From: Acetivibrio sp964564015
GTDB lineage: Bacteria; Bacillota; Clostridia; Acetivibrionales; Acetivibrionaceae
DNA: 64,000 nucleotides
Direction: 5' to 3'
Assembly: GCA_964564015.1 (NCBI GenBank)
Contig: CAZLZR010000003.1
Location: forward strand, 88,882-152,881
Each line of letters opens with the position of its first letter. The stretch's first letter is position 1. The position numbers were made by a program, and so were the translations under genes. The notes beneath the pieces were generated by a model, which was not told the origin of the DNA, made no database searches, and saw only the letters and a program-made list of their open reading frames with translations. This document shows positions 36,314 through 45,193 of this stretch, in pieces.

Positions 36314-38335
36314 CTATTCTACTATTCTATAGTATATTTTTGCAGTCAACGTGTAAACCAGTCCATATATAACCGCGAAGGCTATTACAGTTGCAACGGT
36401 ACACCAGAAAAAAAGCGGAACATTTGTCAGGTTAAGCGTTGCAAGAAGTTTGGTAATCATTTTGAAAGCTGCAGCAATATGAACAATTGCCGCCGCAATA
36501 GGCAGAAAGAACACTTTCAGTACCTGGGAACGGATAGTCGTCTTAATTTCATCATGACTCATACCAACCTTTTGCATAATCTCAAAGCGATCCTTGTCAT
36601 CGTAACCTTCCGATATCTGTTTGTAGTAGATAATTAGTGCTGTCGCCATCATAAATAATGTGCCGAGAAATAACCCGAGAAACAGAAACCCTCCGTAAAG
36701 TGCATAAAATTGTTTTGCTTTCTTTTGCCTTGATTCGGTATAGCTATTGAGGCGATAGTTATTGATATCCTCTGAGGTATGCTCATTGTATTTCATCATT
36801 TCAGCATCTATTGCATCTGCACAGATGATTTTTTCATCGTCGGTGCCGTCCAGATTGAGGGAAATCTCATACTCCGGCCAGCTTGCATCATCTCCATAAG
36901 CAGACAATTGTGCATCCTTTATTTGAGAAAAAAGTTCATCGCTGCTTATAACAATAATATGTCCATTTAATAAAAAGGTTGCGTAATTTCTCGGTATTGG
37001 AAAGCTGTCAAGTTGTTCCTTTACTGTATAGGTGCTGCCAAACAAGGAGAAAGAATCATCAAGCTGACGGCTGTTACTGTAGCTAAGCACACTATTCCCG
37101 CTGATATCTGCGTTTTTGCCTGTAAGTTGCTTATATTCATCTGCTGTGATGAAGAAAAGCACTTCAACACCTGAACTTCCGACAGTATTATATCTGCCGG
37201 TGTCAAATCTGCCCTCATTATATACCGCCGCAAAGGATAGATATTCGTATTCAGTCAATTTTGTAATCTTTCGCCCTTTGGCAGAGACTATATCAAGCAC
37301 CGACTCAACAATTTTACTGCGGTTGCTGTTTGTGTGCTGAAAAGTTCTATGAATGGTTACATCGAAGGGATATCTATTATTTAGGGCATCTTCTGTGCCA
37401 AGATACAAGGATAATGTGCCTGCTACCATAATCAGAACCATTGTAGAGAGGATGCAAATACTGGCAAGGCCTGCAGCATTTTGTTTCATACGGTAAAGCA
37501 TGCCTGACACCGATGTGAAATGCTTGGTTTGATAATAGTACTTCTTGTTTTTTCGGAGCATTTTTAAAATTGCAATACTTCCTGCACTAAAGAGAAGATA
37601 GGTACCAATAATTACAAGCACAACTGCTACAAAGAAAAGCAGTATGGCTTCTACAGGAGATTTGGTTGAAAGTGCGATATAATAACCGGTTCCAAGGCAT
37701 AAAATACCTAATATCGCCATAATTCGCTTGGTTTTAGGTTCCTTTTCGCCTACATTTCCTCCACGCAAAAGTTCAATCGGTTTCGCCAGCTTGATTTGCC
37801 ATAGGTTTGACAAAAGAATCAGCAAAAATATCAAGGAAAACAGGCATACAGACGTGTATACTCCCGATACAGATATGGAGAAGCCAAAGGGAACATTAAA
37901 GCTTAGCAGCTTAAAAAAGACCATGAAAATTAACTTGGACAGAAGTATTCCGGCAAAAAGGCCTGAAATTATGGAAGTAATCCCGGTAATGACAGTTTCA
38001 CATAACATAACAATTGCAATGTGATGTTTTTCCATACCGAGAATATTATATAGTCCAAGTTCTTTTTTACGACGTTTAATAAGAAAGCTATTTGTGTAAA
38101 ATAAAAAAATTATACTAAATATGGCAATGACAACACTTCCAGCACTCATCATTGCCCTGAGGGAATCGGCGCCAGGCATTTTGTTAATCCCCTCATTGGT
38201 TTTGATGAAACACATGATATAATACATTGCCACCGTACCGACACAGGTTAGAATGTATGGAAAGTAAAATTTACCGTTCTTTTTTATGTTGCTTATGGCA
38301 AGCTTTGGATAGAATGTCTTATTCATGACCTTCAC
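36314..38335 (-). CDS. bceB: BceB-type ABC transporter permease
   Basis: A 673-aa membrane protein of the FtsX/MacB-like BceB class: an N-terminal helix, groups of helices at about 55-310, a large outside domain of about 200 residues (about 320-540), and helices at the end. The outside domain is the usual recognition part for cell-wall-active peptides. Its start overlaps the end of the ATPase gene by 17 bp. With the ATPase, kinase and regulator upstream on the same strand it forms a complete Bce module, which senses and removes antimicrobial peptides from their lipid targets. The specific peptide cannot be read from sequence. Confidence 0.92.
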   Translation of the reverse strand: MKVMNKTFYPKLAISNIKKNGKFYFPYILTCVGTVAMYYIMCFIKTNEGINKMPGADSLRAMMSAGSVVIAIFSIIFLFYTNSFLIKRRKKELGLYNILGMEKHHIAIVMLCETVITGITSIISGLFAGILLSKLIFMVFFKLLSFNVPFGFSISVSGVYTSVCLFSLIFLLILLSNLWQIKLAKPIELLRGGNVGEKEPKTKRIMAILGILCLGTGYYIALSTKSPVEAILLFFVAVVLVIIGTYLLFSAGSIAILKMLRKNKKYYYQTKHFTSVSGMLYRMKQNAAGLASICILSTMVLIMVAGTLSLYLGTEDALNNRYPFDVTIHRTFQHTNSNRSKIVESVLDIVSAKGRKITKLTEYEYLSFAAVYNEGRFDTGRYNTVGSSGVEVLFFITADEYKQLTGKNADISGNSVLSYSNSRQLDDSFSLFGSTYTVKEQLDSFPIPRNYATFLLNGHIIVISSDELFSQIKDAQLSAYGDDASWPEYEISLNLDGTDDEKIICADAIDAEMMKYNEHTSEDINNYRLNSYTESRQKKAKQFYALYGGFLFLGLFLGTLFMMATALIIYYKQISEGYDDKDRFEIMQKVGMSHDEIKTTIRSQVLKVFFLPIAAAIVHIAAAFKMITKLLATLNLTNVPLFFWCTVATVIAFAVIYGLVYTLTAKIYYRIVE

Positions 38336-39104
38336 CTCTTGAGACTTCAGAGCTTTGGGTTGCGAGTACCGTCAGGGTATCAGATATTTTACTGAACATT
38401 TCTTCCTTGGACATGTTTGCACGGTACAGCTGATGAAATACCTCCCCATCCTTTATGAACAAAACCCGCTTTGCGTGGCTGGCTGCTTTGACGCTGTGAG
38501 TTACCATGAGAATGGTCTGACCATCGTTATTTATTTCGTTAAAAAGGCGAAGCAATCCATCTGTGGCATGGGAATCAAGCGCACCGGTTGGTTCGTCTGC
38601 CAGAATTAACTGGGGATTGGTAATAAGAGCACGTGCAACTGCTGAACGTTGCTTTTGTCCGCCCGATACTTCGTAGGGATACTTTGAAAGTATGTCACTT
38701 ATGCCAAGTTTTGCAGCGATTGGTTTTAAACGGCTATTCATTTCATCATAGGATTTCCTTGATAATACAAGGGGCAAAAATATGTTATCCTGCAAAGAAA
38801 AGGTGTCTAGAAGGTTAAAATCCTGGAATACAAAACCCAGGTTATTGCGTCGGAATGCAGAAATTTCCTTTTCTTTTATTGAAACAATGCTCTTACCGTT
38901 TAACAGTACCTCACCGCTTGTTGGTTTATCAAGAGATGCGATAATGTTGAGCAATGTGGTTTTGCCGGAACCTGATTCGCCCATAATTGCAACGTACTCA
39001 CCTTTTTCAACCGAAAAGGACACATTGGTAAGTGCCTGAACATGATTACCGCCGAAACGTGAGGTATATACCTTCTTTAGATTGTTTACATTTAGTATTT
39101 CCAT
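38319..39104 (-). CDS. bceA: BceA-type ABC transporter ATPase
   Basis: The frame is open to 39188, but ATG 39104 (MEILNVNNLKKVYTSRFGG) has AAGGAGG eight bases upstream and fits the family. The 261-aa protein has Walker A GESGSGKT, Q-loop FVFQDFNLLD, signature VSGGQKQR, Walker B LILADEPTGALD and the switch His in MVTHS. It powers the BceB-type permease encoded just downstream with overlapping frames. Confidence 0.94.
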   Translation of the reverse strand: MEILNVNNLKKVYTSRFGGNHVQALTNVSFSVEKGEYVAIMGESGSGKTTLLNIIASLDKPTSGEVLLNGKSIVSIKEKEISAFRRNNLGFVFQDFNLLDTFSLQDNIFLPLVLSRKSYDEMNSRLKPIAAKLGISDILSKYPYEVSGGQKQRSAVARALITNPQLILADEPTGALDSHATDGLLRLFNEINNDGQTILMVTHSVKAASHAKRVLFIKDGEVFHQLYRANMSKEEMFSKISDTLTVLATQSSEVSRGEGHE

Positions 39105-39212
39105 ATGTTTAGACCTCCTTAAAAGAAGCTTTGGCTTCATATATATCATATTCATTTTACCAAACCGGGGAAATGTTAAGCCATTCATTCAGCTTACATT
39201 TCCCCTCTCAAT

Positions 39213-39228
39213 CTTACATTTCTGTAAG
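39213..39228 (-). promoter_or_regulatory. BceR-type binding box upstream of bceAB
   Basis: CTTACATTTCTGTAAG is a perfect dyad on the TnACA, four bases, TGTnA plan known for BceR-like regulators. On the minus strand the unit GAAATGTAAG is repeated 20 bp closer to bceA. It lies in the gap between the kinase and ATPase genes, so bceAB has its own inducible promoter. Confidence 0.75.
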
Positions 39229-39284
39229 GTGGGTGTATATTTTTATTCACATATACTACATGTACACCTTTATGGTTGGGGTTT

Positions 39285-40280
39285 TTACTCGAACATTATA
39301 TTTACTGTATCCAGCCGGATTTTTACCAGAGTTCCTTTGCCAACCATTGATTCTATGGAGATTGTGTGCGACAGCTTTGTTAAAATCCGCCTGCAAAGGT
39401 ATAAACCTATTCCTGTGGACTTTTTATCAGCTCTTCCGTTGTATCCTGTGAAGCCTTTTTCAAACACACGGGGCAAATCCTCAGCCTCAATACCTATTCC
39501 GGTGTCTTCAATAACAAGAGTCTTACTGCATTGAGGGTCCATATAAATGGATATTTTGCCTTTATTTGAGTATTTGAGCGCGTTGGACAGAATTTGCTCA
39601 ATTACAAATACAAGCCATTTTTCATCTGTCAGAACCTCACAGTTAAGTTCAGAAAAATCAAGGCTGATTTTCTTGCGTATGAAAAGCTTGGCATATTTAC
39701 GGACTGCCTGTTTAACAATGTTATCGAGGTTGTGCTTTTTCAACACAAAGTCAGTAGATGTGCTGTCGATGCGAAGATACTGAAGCACCATTTCAACATA
39801 CTGTTCAATTTTAAAAAGTTCTGAAGAGAGTTCGGAGTTTTGAACATTGTCTTCTGACTGCAATAGTAAACGCATGGCAGCGATAGGAGTTTTAATCTGG
39901 TGTGCCCATAGTGTATAGTAATCTATCATTTCACTTCTTGCATTGTCAGCGTTAGATATAAGTCGCATCTTATCTTTATGAATGATTTCCAGAAGGCTTT
40001 GATAATCCTTCTCAAGCAAATTGTGTGGAGCAGGGAGTGTTTCTAAGGAAAGTGTAACGTTGGTTTCAAGTTTACGCAGTAAAGTGTGTTTCTCATAGTA
40101 ACTGCCAAGGCTCGAAGCTGCAATCACTATTCCTGTGATTGCACACAGTAAAGCTGCATAGTATAAGGCCTCTAAGGGCAAATTATATAATAAAAATATA
40201 ACTGCAAAGATGGCAAGAAATATAAAGAACAATAAGAAACTTTTACGCTTGCATTTTATATATTCAAATAATATTCTCAT
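39285..40280 (-). CDS. bceS: BceS-type intramembrane-sensing histidine kinase
   Basis: A 331-aa kinase with two membrane helices at about 13-60 joined by a very short loop, so it has no outside sensor domain and relies on the transporter for detection. The His box is LWAHQIKTPIAAM (about residue 128), the ATPase has EQILSNALKYSN, DTGIGIEAEDLP and KSTGIGLYL. It starts 4 bp after the regulator gene stop, so the pair is cotranslated. Confidence 0.93.
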   Translation of the reverse strand: MRILFEYIKCKRKSFLLFFIFLAIFAVIFLLYNLPLEALYYAALLCAITGIVIAASSLGSYYEKHTLLRKLETNVTLSLETLPAPHNLLEKDYQSLLEIIHKDKMRLISNADNARSEMIDYYTLWAHQIKTPIAAMRLLLQSEDNVQNSELSSELFKIEQYVEMVLQYLRIDSTSTDFVLKKHNLDNIVKQAVRKYAKLFIRKKISLDFSELNCEVLTDEKWLVFVIEQILSNALKYSNKGKISIYMDPQCSKTLVIEDTGIGIEAEDLPRVFEKGFTGYNGRADKKSTGIGLYLCRRILTKLSHTISIESMVGKGTLVKIRLDTVNIMFE

Positions 40281-40284
40281 ATAG

Positions 40285-40953
40285 CTACACCATATATCCT
40301 ATACCTTTTTTTGTTGAGACAAAGTTATGAAGACCTACGTCCTCAAGTTTTTTGCGGAGGCGTGTGACATTAACTGTCAATGTGTTATCGTCAATGAAGC
40401 TATCGGTTTCCCAAAGTCTTGCCATAATAGTATCGCGTGATACTGCTCGCCCTTTGTTTTCAATGAGTATCTGCAGGATTTTGTACTCGTTTTTTGTCAG
40501 TTCAATTTTTTCTCCGTTAAATAATAGTGTCGTATCGCTTGTATTGAGTATTGCACCTTTGTGTTCAAGGAGATTGGTTTGTCCGGCAAAATCATAAGTC
40601 CGGCGAAGCATGGCCTGGACTTTTGCGGTTAATACGTTCAAATCAAAGGGTTTTGCTATGAAGTCATCTCCTCCCATATTTACTGCCATAACGATATTCA
40701 TGTTATCTGAAGCGGATGATATGAATATAATCGGTACTTTTGACAGTTTGCGTATTTCGCTGCACCAGTGATAGCCGTTATAAAACGGCAGGGATATGTC
40801 AAGCAGAACAAGCTGGGGAGCATATGAAACAAACACTGGTATGATATCACGAAAGTCGGTTACACACATAGCATCATAATTCCATGCCTCAATATTTTTT
40901 TTAATTGCCTTTGCAATTACTGCATCATCTTCTATAATTAGTATCTTGTACAT
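40285..40953 (-). CDS. bceR: BceR-type (OmpR/PhoB) response regulator
   Basis: A 222-aa regulator: receiver with IEDD and Asp in LVLLDISLPFYNG (about residue 52), Lys in IAKPF, and a winged-helix DNA-binding domain from about 125 (LTKNEYKILQILIENKGR, DDNTLTVNVTRLRKKL). First gene of the minus-strand bceRS-bceAB set. It should bind the dyad at 39213-39228. Confidence 0.94.
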   Translation of the reverse strand: MYKILIIEDDAVIAKAIKKNIEAWNYDAMCVTDFRDIIPVFVSYAPQLVLLDISLPFYNGYHWCSEIRKLSKVPIIFISSASDNMNIVMAVNMGGDDFIAKPFDLNVLTAKVQAMLRRTYDFAGQTNLLEHKGAILNTSDTTLLFNGEKIELTKNEYKILQILIENKGRAVSRDTIMARLWETDSFIDDNTLTVNVTRLRKKLEDVGLHNFVSTKKGIGYMV

Positions 40954-41185
40954 GAATTATTCATTTCCCCGTCTTTGGTTTATTAGTGGTAGGATTGATT
41001 TTATATTAATATACCACAAACCAGTAAAATATAAAATCTTATTCCTTTATTTAGGGTGTATATTATTCTTTACATTTATTACACGCACCCCTTTATTTAC
41101 TGTGAGTTGTACTTATGAGTTTGCTGTGTTAACATATCAATTAATGACATATTAGTAAAAGGACAGAACTTTTGGAGGTGGATTG

Positions 41186-41827
41186 GTGAGCGCAAGCATT
41201 TTATTTGACTTTGATGGCACACTGGTGCAATCGGAAGATTTGCTTTTAACATTCTTTAATGAAATAAATAACGACGGAAAGTATAAAAAAATTACAAGAG
41301 AAGATCTGGAAGGTTTAAGGAATCTGTCCCTTAAAGGTAAGTGTAAAATGTTGGGTATACCGATCTATAGGATTCCGGCTTTGTATTTAAAGGCAAAGGA
41401 AATGAGCAGGGCTCACATGAATTCGGTGGCTTTAAAAGACGGGATAATAGAGTTGTTGCATGATTTAAAGATTAGGGGGTTCAAGCTCAATATTTTGTCA
41501 TCTAATGATGAAGAAGTGATACGTGAATTTGTTAAGTCAAAAGGTATCGATTTGTTTGATCGGATATATTCATCAAATAACTTGTTCGGCAAACATCACA
41601 CTATACGTAAATATATAGATAATCATGATTTGTCTGCTGATGATATATGGTATGTGGGAGATGAAGTAAGAGATATAGTTTCATGTAAGAAAGCCAAAGT
41701 TAAGGTAATCGCCGTAACCTGGGGATATGAGTCTGAACAGGTACTGGCGGAAGAAAAACCGGATTTTTTGGCACGAAACCCTTACGAGATTCTGGATATT
41801 GTATTGAATTATTTAAAAGCAAATTGA
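41186..41827 (+). CDS. HAD-superfamily hydrolase (phosphoglycolate-phosphatase-like)
   Basis: A 213-aa HAD phosphatase: motif I LFDFDGTLV at the start, motif II in NILSSNDEE, a Lys in the GKH segment and motif IV VGDEVRDIVSCKKA. The cap is helical, inserted after motif I (C1 type). The substrate cannot be inferred; phosphoglycolate, pyrophosphate and sugar phosphates are all possible. GTG 41186 is preferred to TTG 41183 given GGAGG at 41174. Confidence 0.85.
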   Translation: MSASILFDFDGTLVQSEDLLLTFFNEINNDGKYKKITREDLEGLRNLSLKGKCKMLGIPIYRIPALYLKAKEMSRAHMNSVALKDGIIELLHDLKIRGFKLNILSSNDEEVIREFVKSKGIDLFDRIYSSNNLFGKHHTIRKYIDNHDLSADDIWYVGDEVRDIVSCKKAKVKVIAVTWGYESEQVLAEEKPDFLARNPYEILDIVLNYLKAN

Positions 41828-41853
41828 CAAAGAATAAAAATATGTGTTATATT
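41824..41853 (+). promoter_or_regulatory. Promoter of the cbiMQO leader
   Basis: TTGACA (41824-41829), 18 bp, TATATT (41848-41853) with extended -10 TGTTATATT. It begins within the end of the HAD gene and fires into the leader described next. Confidence 0.7.
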
Positions 41854-41859
41854 AATTTT

Positions 41860-41967
41860 GAAATGAGGCCACGAAGGTCTCGGTGTAGTTAAATTAACCA
41901 GTATATAATCAAGACCCATGAAGGGCGAGTGTTAAACTATCCTTTTGTGGGTTATTTTATTTTGTAT
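41860..41967 (+). ncRNA. Attenuator-type leader upstream of cbiM (riboswitch candidate)
   Basis: The predicted leader contains a stem GAGGCC, loop ACGAA, GGTCTC at about 41865-41881, then a GTTAA/TTAAC stem. It ends in a terminator: ACCCA and AAGG (about 41913-41924) pair with CCTT and TGGGT (41941-41952), followed by TATTTTATTTT. The RBS AGGAG comes after the T-run, so read-through is needed for cbiM expression. This is the build of a metal- or cofactor-sensing riboswitch. I do not see the cobalamin B12 box and cannot match the NiCo consensus with certainty, so the class is open. Confidence 0.55.
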
Positions 41968-41980
41968 AGGAGTAGATAAT

Positions 41981-43045
41981 ATGCATATGGCGGATGCTTT
42001 AATTTCACCAATTGTGGGTGGAACTATGATAGCTGTTGCTGCCGGAGCTGTAGCTTATTCAGTAAAAAAAATCCAGAACGAAATGGATGAAAAGAAAATT
42101 CCTCTGATGGGTGTTATGGGGGCATTTGTGTTTGCTGCACAGATGATAAATTTTACAATACCGGGTACCGGTTCAAGCGGACATATCGGAGGAGGAATGC
42201 TGCTTGCAATACTGCTCGGGCCATACGCCGGATTTCTAGCAATGGCTTCAATTTTGCTGATACAGGCGTTTTTCTTTGGAGATGGCGGATTGCTTGCATT
42301 GGGGTGTAATGTATTTAACCTGGGGTTTTATACCTGTTTTATTGCATATCCTTTTATTTATAAATGGTTAACACGAAAGCAGGTAAATTCGGTGAGGATT
42401 TTTGCTGCTTCAATGGCTTCCACTTTGATAGGCCTTCAGATGGGAGCGTTTAGCGTCGCAGTTCAAACATTTTTGTCTGGAAAGACTGAGTTGCCCTTTG
42501 AAGCATTTGTATTGCCTATGCAGTTGATACATCTTGCAATAGGCGTAATTGAAGGATTTGTAACCTATGCGGTTATTAGTTTTGTCTGGAAGGCGAGACC
42601 GGAACTTATTGAGAGAACAGCTGAAAATAAAATTACGGGTAACGTATCCATAAAGAAGGTGTTGACAGGTCTTTTGATTGCAGCACTTCTTATAGGAGGT
42701 GTATTCTCATGGTTTGCATCTTCCAATCCCGACGGTTTGGAATGGTCAATAGTAAAAACTACAGGAGAACCTGAAATTGAAGCAAAGGATGGAATTCACA
42801 AGATATTAGCTGATTTGCAAAGCAGAACAGCATTTTTACCTGACTATGGTTTCAGGTCAGAGAAAGATGGTGATGAACAAGCGGAAAGTTCACAAACTGG
42901 AGAGACTTGGCCTTCTGTTAATAGAGGTACAAGTGTTTCAGGTATTGTTGGTGGACTTTTGACCCTCGCACTGGCTGCATTAACCGGTACGCTTATTTTT
43001 ATTATCAAAAGGATAAAGAGAAAGTTTAGAGCTCAAACGAATTAA
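41981..43045 (+). CDS. cbiM: CbiM-type cobalt/nickel ECF transporter S-component with PDGLE domain
   Basis: A 354-aa protein. It starts MHMADALISP, where the N-terminal Met-His is the metal-binding site that must be at the very start; this fixes ATG 41981 (AGGAG at 41969) against the upstream open frame. Residues about 1-210 are the CbiM/NikM membrane domain. The C-terminal third has a helix, the SNPDGLEWSI motif of the CbiN/PDGLE domain, a soluble loop and a last helix, so M and N functions are fused. It imports Co2+ or Ni2+ with the CbiQ and CbiO genes that follow. The 168-bp gap to cbiQ holds a dispersed repeat. Confidence 0.9.
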   Translation: MHMADALISPIVGGTMIAVAAGAVAYSVKKIQNEMDEKKIPLMGVMGAFVFAAQMINFTIPGTGSSGHIGGGMLLAILLGPYAGFLAMASILLIQAFFFGDGGLLALGCNVFNLGFYTCFIAYPFIYKWLTRKQVNSVRIFAASMASTLIGLQMGAFSVAVQTFLSGKTELPFEAFVLPMQLIHLAIGVIEGFVTYAVISFVWKARPELIERTAENKITGNVSIKKVLTGLLIAALLIGGVFSWFASSNPDGLEWSIVKTTGEPEIEAKDGIHKILADLQSRTAFLPDYGFRSEKDGDEQAESSQTGETWPSVNRGTSVSGIVGGLLTLALAALTGTLIFIIKRIKRKFRAQTN

Positions 43046-43084
43046 AAGGCTGTAGAAATAATTTATTAAGGTGTAAGTAAGTTT

Positions 43085-43187
43085 AGGATGACTAAAATAT
43101 AGATTCATACTCTGGATAACGAAAAAACTTGATTTGATAATGTTTTCAGAATATGAGAATAGGATGTTATTTTATCGTTATCCCTTA
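43085..43187 (+). repeat. Dispersed repeat 1, copy A (inside cbiM-cbiQ)
   Basis: A 103-bp unit starting AGGATGACTAAAATATAG. Its right part is bounded by GGATAACGAAAAAA (from 43114) and TTTATCGTTATCC (to 43183), giving a long hairpin. It matches copies at 46977-47077, 55632-55712 and 61153-61244. Confidence 0.8.
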
Positions 43188-43213
43188 CCTATTTATGTTA
43201 GGATTTGATTAGT

Positions 43214-44023
43214 ATGTCGGATATTACAAACTCAATATATAATTTGAGTCTTCTAGATGAACTGGCTCGGAAGGAAAGCCCGGTGCACAGGCTTCATCCA
43301 TTGGTGAAATTACTGACCACAGTTGCTTATTTGACTGTGGTTGTCTCATTTGATAGATATGAAATTGCGGGATTATTGGCGTATGTGTTTTATCCTGTCA
43401 TTATTTTTGCGCTTGCGGAGCTACCGTTTATTCCAATTGTAAAGAGGATATTGTTAGTTGGGCCTCTAATAATCGGAATCGGCATATTAAACCCATTGTT
43501 TGATAATCATACGGTAGTTTTGGGCAGTATTGCCGTATCGAGGGGATGGGTCGCTTTTTTTTCTATCTTTATAAAAGGTGGGTTAACCGTTACGGCAGGT
43601 GTTTTACTTATTGCAACTACCGGCATTGATAAATTGGCAGCAGCATTACGTATGCTGAAAGTACCAAGGATTTTTGTCCTGCAGCTTTTATTGACCTACC
43701 GTTATATTTATGTATTGACAGAAGAGGTTTCCAGAATGGTAAGAGCCTACTCACTCAGGGCACCAGGACAAAAAGGCATACATCATGACAGTTGGGGATC
43801 CTTCTTGGGACAACTGCTGCTTAGAACCTTTGAAAGAGCTGAGAGAGTTTATGAATCAATGATTTTAAGAGGCTTTTCCGGTGAGTATGGTATCGGAATG
43901 AATAAAAAAGCAGGCTATCGGGATTTTGCTTTTCTGATGGGTTGGAGTGCGTTTTTTGTTATTGTTAGAATTTATGATATACCTGCTTTGTTAGGTGAAT
44001 TATTTACAGGAGTGATTATATAG
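43214..44023 (+). CDS. cbiQ: CbiQ-type ECF transporter transmembrane (T) component
   Basis: A 269-aa membrane protein with about five helices and the two coupling motifs of T-components: RMVRAYSLRAPG (about residues 175-186) and ERAERVYESMILRGF (about 209-223), which dock on the ATPase. ATG 43214 is chosen over the in-frame TTG 43205; AGGA lies about ten bases upstream. Its stop abuts the start of cbiO. Confidence 0.9.
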   Translation: MSDITNSIYNLSLLDELARKESPVHRLHPLVKLLTTVAYLTVVVSFDRYEIAGLLAYVFYPVIIFALAELPFIPIVKRILLVGPLIIGIGILNPLFDNHTVVLGSIAVSRGWVAFFSIFIKGGLTVTAGVLLIATTGIDKLAAALRMLKVPRIFVLQLLLTYRYIYVLTEEVSRMVRAYSLRAPGQKGIHHDSWGSFLGQLLLRTFERAERVYESMILRGFSGEYGIGMNKKAGYRDFAFLMGWSAFFVIVRIYDIPALLGELFTGVII

Positions 44024-44782
44024 ATGAGTCATCATAAACTTGAGGTAAGGAACCTGCATTTTGAATATCCGGATGGACAGGTGGCAATAAAAGATATGTC
44101 GTTTACAATTCACCATGGTGAATCAGTGGGAATTATTGGGGCAAATGGTGCCGGAAAATCAACTCTTTTGATGCTGATAATGGGTGTATTGTTTCCAAAG
44201 GCCGGAGAGGTTTTGGTCGGCGATGTTCATGTTACAAAGAAGACCCTGCCAATGATACGCCAGAGGCTGGGAATGGTTTTCCAGAATCCTGATGACCAGT
44301 TATTTATGACAACTGTTTACGATGATGTCGCATTTGGGCCACGAAATTACAAACTTGATGAAAAAGAAGTTGAAAACAGGGTAAAGGAGGCATTGGAACT
44401 AGTGGGAATACCTCACTTGAAAGATAGGGCACCATATAAACTGTCCGGAGGTGAAAAGAGGTCGGCAGCTATTGCTACTGTCTTGTCAATGCAACCGGAT
44501 GTATTGATAATGGACGAACCAACGTCAGCCCTTGACCCCAAATCGAGACGCAGGGTAATAAACCTGCTTAATAGCTTTGAACACACCAAAATAATTACCA
44601 GTCATGACCTTGATATGGTGTTTGAAACCTGCAAGAGAATTATCATAATTAATGAGGGGATGGTGGCAGCAGATGGAACTGCAGCAGAGATTTTGCTCAA
44701 TTCTGATCTGCTCATAAGGTCTGGGTTGGAAATGCCGCTTTCGCTTCAAAATTGTCCTGCATGTGGATCACCGAAAGCATGA
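44024..44782 (+). CDS. cbiO: CbiO-type ECF transporter ATPase
   Basis: A 252-aa ATPase with Walker A IGANGAGKST, Q-loop MVFQNPDDQLFM (the ECF-type NPDDQ), signature KLSGGEKRSAA, Walker B VLIMDEPTSALDP and switch His in ITSHDLDM. It drives metal uptake with CbiM and CbiQ. The tail contains CPAC, perhaps a metal-binding end. A hairpin follows after 70 bp. Confidence 0.94.
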   Translation: MSHHKLEVRNLHFEYPDGQVAIKDMSFTIHHGESVGIIGANGAGKSTLLMLIMGVLFPKAGEVLVGDVHVTKKTLPMIRQRLGMVFQNPDDQLFMTTVYDDVAFGPRNYKLDEKEVENRVKEALELVGIPHLKDRAPYKLSGGEKRSAAIATVLSMQPDVLIMDEPTSALDPKSRRRVINLLNSFEHTKIITSHDLDMVFETCKRIIIINEGMVAADGTAAEILLNSDLLIRSGLEMPLSLQNCPACGSPKA

Positions 44783-44853
44783 ACAGGAATATAGAGTTAA
44801 TAATAGATTACTGGAATTAAATATTTCTTTAAGAATCAGCATTATGATGAAAA

Positions 44854-44886
44854 TAGCTGTGGAATTCTATTCCATAGCTAGTGCTT
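44854..44886 (+). terminator. Hairpin downstream of cbiO
   Basis: TAGCTGTGGAAT and ATTCCATAGCTA pair around TCT, followed by GTGCTTTTG. The weak T-run makes it a probable rather than certain terminator. Confidence 0.5.
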
Positions 44887-45193
44887 TTGAACATACTATG
44901 ATTTTGGCTGATTAAGGTGAATATTTATCTTCACATTTATTAAATGTACCCCCGGCTACTCCTGTTACTCTGCTTGAGCATAAAAGGAAAGTCTTAATTA
45001 CCTGCCTGCATTACTATTTTACAATCAATCGTGTGGTATTGAAAGAGCCTATGACTAAATAAATTACCCTTTGCACACTCTAAGAACTATAGTAAAATAA
45101 ATTAAGAAGAAATGTATATATGTGTACTAAAAAGAGGCAATTGCACCGATAATAATGTAACACTAAGTCAAACTTATGTACTTGGAGGCTATT
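44887..45193. other. Gap between cbiO and the UbiB-family gene
   Basis: No gene or clear promoter is visible beyond the GGAGG ribosome site at 45183-45187. The DNA is AT-rich without strong repeats. Confidence 0.3.

Noticed and set aside
41860..41967. Cobalamin riboswitch upstream of cbiM
   Set aside because: The leader is short and I do not see the B12 box or the usual conserved core, so I left the class open.
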